Below, piece after piece: positions 60,458-64,000 of a stretch of DNA of 64,000 nucleotides. This DNA is from Alnus glutinosa (taxonomy: Eukaryota > Streptophyta > Magnoliopsida > Fagales > Betulaceae), in the NCBI RefSeq assembly GCF_958979055.1, contig NC_084888.1, forward strand, positions 34,777,804-34,841,803, written 5' to 3'. The notes beneath the pieces were generated by a model. That model was not told where the DNA came from, did not search any database, and saw nothing but the letters and a program-made list of their open reading frames with translations. A program made the position numbers and the translations under genes. The number at the start of each line of letters is the position of its first letter. The stretch's first letter is position 1.

Positions 60458-61117
60458 TCCCCCAAAATTTTCAGCTCCTCCCTCCCCTCTATCTTCTTCC
60501 TCCCGGCAGTGCAGCTCCTCCCTCCCCATGTGAACGTCGCCGTCGCGACCTCTCTCCCTCTTCTCTGCTAATCAGCCATCCCTTAGATCGACGGCAAATC
60601 GTGGACGCAGAGAACCGTACGACCCAGGTATACGATTCTCCGTACACCGCCGAACCCACATCCACCACCAAACGCCGGACGACCCACCACCACGACGGTC
60701 GACGAACGACCCCTTCGTGCGGCTCCAAGTCGTGGACGGAAAACCCCAGGTCTACGAAAAGCTCCGAGCCGGACGAGCCACCCGAATTCTTTCCCTCCCC
60801 CCTCTCCCACCAAGCAGCGCCGGCCACCACCAAGCAGTGTAGCCGCCGCCTCCGCCGCCAGTGCCTCCCCCCACCGGTCTGTTTTTCTTTGGATTCTTTT
60901 TTTTTTTTTTTTTGGGTTCACTGATCTGGGTTTTGCTTAGATTTGTTGGTTTTGGTGCTTGATTTTGGTTGTGTATTTAATCGGCCTTTTTTTTGGATAC
61001 CCATAAGATCTATAGGCCGATTGAATACACTTGCATACAATCTCTGCAACTCTCGCCCTCCAATCCGAAATCCACTGAAATCACTGCAAACCTTCTGGTG
61101 GAGGAATATTTTGAGCG
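60458..61117 (+). promoter_or_regulatory. Promoter and 5' leader region of KIN17
   Basis: CT-rich then GC-rich sequence, with a pyrimidine-rich stretch (60473-60510) typical of plant 5' leaders. A possible leader intron could run from the region after 60880 (T-rich, GTTTTTC) towards 61040. No clear TATA box was found. Open frames at 60489-60924 on both strands follow GC bias and show no domain. Confidence 0.35.
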
Positions 61118-62284
61118 ATGGGGAAGAACGAGTTCCTGACGCCGAAGGCGATCGCGAACCGGATCAAAGCGAAGGGGCTACAGAAGCTGCGGTGGTACTG
61201 CCAGATGTGCCAGAAGCAGTGCCGCGACGAGAACGGCTTCAAGTGCCACTGCATGAGCGAGAGCCACCAGCGCCAGATGCAGATCTTCGGCCAGAATCCC
61301 ATGCGCATCGTTGACGGCTACTCTGAGGAGTTCGAGACCTCCTTTCTCGAGCACATGAAGCGCAGCCACCGCTTCAGCCGCGTGGCCGCCACCGTCGTCT
61401 ACAACGAGTACATCAACGACCGCCACCACGTCCACATGAACTCCACCGAGTGGGCAACGCTCACCGAGTTCATCAAGTACCTGGGCCGCACCGGCAAGTG
61501 CAAGGTCGAGGAAACCCCGAAGGGTTGGTTCATCACCTACATCGACCGAGACTCCGAGACGCTTTTCAAGGAGAGGATGAAGAACAAGCGAATCAAGGCC
61601 GATTTGGTGGAGGAGGAGAAGCAAGAGCGCGAAATTCAGAAGCAGATTGAGCGGGCCGCCGAGCTGTTTGTGCCGCTCGCGACCGAGTCTCAGGCGGCCT
61701 CTGAGCCGGTGAACGAATTGAAATCGGAGGCAGAAGTTAAGGTCGGTTTCGTGCTCGGCTCCTCGGGAAAACCGAAACTGAAAGAGCTGGGGGAGAGCTC
61801 GAAATTGGTGTTCGATGAGGCGGATAACGATAAGAACGAGAAGAGAAATCAATCGGCGAAGAGTAAATCAGCTTTGGAGGAGTTGATGTGGGAGGAGTTG
61901 ATGAAGAAGGAGCGGATTAACCGGAAGGACTATTGGTTGAGCGAAGGGATCGTTGTGAAGGTGATGAGCAAAGCGTTGGCCGAGAAGGGCTACTATAAGC
62001 AAAAGGGCGTGGTGAGGAAAGTGATCGATAAGTACGTTGGGGAGATTGAAATGCTTGAGAGCAAGCACGTGCTGAGGGTGGATCAGGCGGAGCTTGAGAC
62101 GGTGATTCCGCAGATTGGGGGACTCGTGAGGATAGTGAATGGGGCCTATAGGGGAGCGACTGCCAAGTTGTTGGGTGTGGACACGGACAAGTTCTGCGCA
62201 AAGGTGCAGATAGAGAAGGGTGCTTATGTTGGTAGAGTGCTTAAAGCTGTTGAGTATGAGGATGTTTGTAAAGTTGCCCAGTGA
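61118..62284 (+). CDS. KIN17: DNA/RNA-binding protein KIN17
   Basis: Single-exon gene of 388 aa. The N-terminus MGKNEFLTPKAIANRIKAKG is the family signature. A zinc finger follows with C28, C31, H44 and H50 (C-x2-C-x12-H-x5-H). The adjoining winged-helix region reads SRVAATVVYNEYI and GKCKVEETPKGWFITYIDRD. A charged helix (EEEKQEREIQKQIERA) leads to a middle linker. The C-terminal third holds tandem SH3/KOW-like folds (KDYWLSEGIVVKVM near 267; GGLVRIVNGAYRGATAKLL near 331). KIN17 is a nuclear protein tied to RNA processing, DNA replication and repair, and linked to the spliceosome. Length is close to other plant members. Codons are GC-rich and unlike the AT-rich surroundings, consistent with an old conserved host gene. 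It lies opposite in orientation to the HSP70 array. Confidence 0.95.
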   Translation: MGKNEFLTPKAIANRIKAKGLQKLRWYCQMCQKQCRDENGFKCHCMSESHQRQMQIFGQNPMRIVDGYSEEFETSFLEHMKRSHRFSRVAATVVYNEYINDRHHVHMNSTEWATLTEFIKYLGRTGKCKVEETPKGWFITYIDRDSETLFKERMKNKRIKADLVEEEKQEREIQKQIERAAELFVPLATESQAASEPVNELKSEAEVKVGFVLGSSGKPKLKELGESSKLVFDEADNDKNEKRNQSAKSKSALEELMWEELMKKERINRKDYWLSEGIVVKVMSKALAEKGYYKQKGVVRKVIDKYVGEIEMLESKHVLRVDQAELETVIPQIGGLVRIVNGAYRGATAKLLGVDTDKFCAKVQIEKGAYVGRVLKAVEYEDVCKVAQ

Positions 62285-63427
62285 GGTTTGATACTAAATT
62301 TAAATTATATTTAATGGAGATGCTTATGATGGAATCATATTGGTTGTGTTCATTGTTTCTCGAAATTTTTCGTTCTGCTTTGAAATTTTGAATCCATGGT
62401 GCTTCAATCATTATGTATGTTTCTCTTTGATTGATGACTTAGATACTTCTATTTAACAAGGGATTGTAACGTAATGAAGATATTAGCTTTACCACGCAAG
62501 TAAATGTGAAATCAGGTCTTAATAAGAAGATCAAGAGCTGTTTAAAAGGTGCTAATTTTTAAAATCTCTTCCTGATCTCTCTATCAATGTGTCCCCGCAT
62601 TAAATGGGCGAGTGTGGACTTTTTGTGCTTGTGAATCACACTGCTGGTATCAACCCATCAATAAGAACTAGAACATCTGCATGCTTAAGCTTCCTTATTT
62701 CCCTTTATGTTGGGAGTCTTCTTAATTTCAACTACATCAGTATGCAAACTTGAATAGGGTGTGTGCCCCTTAAAGATCATCCACATTTGAACTTTCTTTG
62801 CTTTTTTTTCTCTTTTCTTCTGCAGCCTCAACTTTGGGAGAAACCAAATAATGCTGTATATCGTATGACCCGCGATAACCTTAGAATGTCACAGCTGATG
62901 CTAGATATCTTATTGTTCAGTACTTAGTGTTACAGGTGTTCCCTTTAGCATGTGATACAGTTCAACATTTAGTGTGATTTGCCCATTTACCTTAAAAAAA
63001 ATTATTTATGCCTGTTAATAGCTACTTATCAAAAAAAAATTGTGCCTGTTAATTGCTTGTGGCCACCCAGTACAGTTTCCTTTATTTGCATCACTTTCTC
63101 TATAGTGGAGTGCCTTTTGTATTCATAGCAAACTTCTTGGCTTATAAGGGAGAACCATATCTGATAGCCAAGAAAGTTTGCTTTTGAAAATTGTGTGGCT
63201 ATTGGAGGTAGGGATCTATTATAATTCACTGGTTTCCTCATCAAAGTGCAGGCACTAAAGAATCCACTTTTGATTCATCGTGCTTTGAGCAAGTTAAATT
63301 CCGATTCTAAAATCACTACTAGTTTTGCCCTTTTTAAGGAGGTTTTCTTTAGGGACTCTTATCACTTATTTTCGTTGTGGCACGCCTAATGGAAGCTTAA
63401 CCATGGCTGAATTGTGTGTGTATCACC
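62285..63427. other. 3' region of KIN17 and spacer
   Basis: The 3' untranslated region of KIN17 probably ends within the first few hundred bases. The rest is unremarkable AT-rich sequence. I see no gene here. Confidence 0.4.
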
Positions 63428-64000
63428 ATGGCGCTCCCACCAATTTCACTGAATTCTTGCACTTTCTCTTGCACTTGCACTTACCCCTTTATCCCGTTCT
63501 GTCTACTTCCTTCTTCTCCAACCCCAAACCCAATCTTTGAGCAATCCTAGAACCCTCATCAGGCTTTGAGTTTCTTACTCTAATCAGATGGTCCAGGTTG
63601 ACACCAGCAATCACAGAGAATCAGAATGGTAGCTTATGAGACAACAAAGAAGAAGAGGAAGCCCAAGCCGAGCTTCTTTGAGCAAATACGCAAGAAATGG
63701 TCGCTCAAACTCGGTTCCACAAGAGAGATTTCCATGGGAGGAACCAGAACAACAAGAAAAGCTAGAGAAGCAGGAAGAAAAGGAAGAGGAGAGCCAGTAA
63801 TCTTTTGGGGTTTGTGTATCTGACTCAGAAGTTGGTACTAAAGAATCGGTGAGTGACCCAATGAGTTTTGTTCTGTTGAACCGGTTTGTTCCGGCTCGGC
63901 GGCTCCTTGGGTTCATGGAAGCAATGCCACAAAGTTCCACGTTGATTCTGAACCTGAAATTCCACAAAAGAGTTGTGAGAAAATTGAAACTTTTGGTGGG
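63428..64000 (+). pseudogene. CRM-domain factor (CFM3-like) N-terminal part, decayed, runs off the edge
   Basis: A frame from the ATG at 63428 (MALPPISLNSCTF) looks like a plastid-targeting start but stops after about 40 codons. The next recognisable piece, KPSFFEQIRKKWSLKL (from about 63665), resembles the conserved segment near the N-terminus of chloroplast CRM-domain splicing factors of the CFM3 type. The frame then shifts to FPWEEPEQQEKLEKQ and an acidic run, stops, resumes with SVSDPMSFVLLNRF and shifts back to VHGSNATKFHVDSEPEIP. At least three frame changes and two stops mean this copy is broken, unless undetected introns explain part of it. The CRM domains themselves would lie beyond the window. 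Assignment is from memory of the family. Confidence 0.5.

Noticed and set aside
60489-60924. Gly/Arg-rich frames of 107-114 codons upstream of KIN17
   Set aside because: They overlap each other on both strands in GC-rich leader sequence and end in a T run; no family resemblance.
61178-61852. Minus-strand frame of 224 codons opposite KIN17
   Set aside because: It is a shadow of the GC-rich KIN17 coding region, with Leu/Val/His-rich composition and no domain.
1-64000. CRISPR arrays, operons, bacterial-type signals
   Set aside because: The sequence is plainly plant nuclear DNA; the direct repeats seen are transposon or spacer duplications.

Overview
The window is nuclear DNA from a flowering plant, almost certainly a eudicot. 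It is AT-rich and dense with transposons. Plant-type genes with introns sit next to a chromovirus, CACTA, hAT-like and LINE elements. The species cannot be named from the sequence; the load of small inverted-repeat elements would fit a woody eudicot, but that is a guess.

Positions 1 to about 59.7 kb hold a tandem array of divergent cytosolic-type HSP70 genes, all on the minus strand. Each gene has a short first exon of exactly 214 bp (71 codons plus one base), an intron of 255 to about 3,660 bp, and a second exon of about 1.65 kb. The intron splits the Asp codon of the D-A-K-R-L-I-G-R motif. I count seven first exons. Three copies look intact (copy 2 at 8014-11469, copy 4 at 20992-26508, copy 5 at 31117-35428). 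Copy 1 (1977-2190) has its second exon off the left edge. Copy 6 (42710-44813) carries several lesions. Copy 3 (13560-14710) is truncated and its exon 1 is split by a solo LTR. Copy 7 (51175-59723) has an intact exon 2, but its exon 1 is split by a young, whole-looking Ty3/gypsy chromovirus. Two long exon 2 fragments (28463-29192, 37179-37894) and one small relic (about 41055-41128) are also present. All encoded proteins stop just after the ICNPII helix, so they lack the glycine-rich tail and the EEVD terminus of cytosolic HSP70. The ATPase domain is conserved, while segments of the substrate-binding domain differ strongly between copies.

The spacers are themselves duplicated modules, which makes empty sites visible and lets many insertions be delimited precisely. 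These include an hAT-like element (15773-17378), a 1.9 kb solo LTR (17417-19337), a 5'-truncated LINE (45639-46097), a SINE or LINE tail (10652-10964), a CACTA element with palindromic subterminal arrays (49042-50951) and several foldback MITEs. A near-identical block of about 4.3 kb occurs twice (25745-30030 and 34550-38830).

The right end is different. It is GC-richer and single-copy, with an intronless KIN17 gene on the plus strand (61118-62284), followed by the decayed 5' part of a gene that resembles a chloroplast CRM-domain splicing factor of the CFM3 type (63428 to the window end). KIN17 looks like the conserved flanking gene that marks the edge of the HSP70 array.
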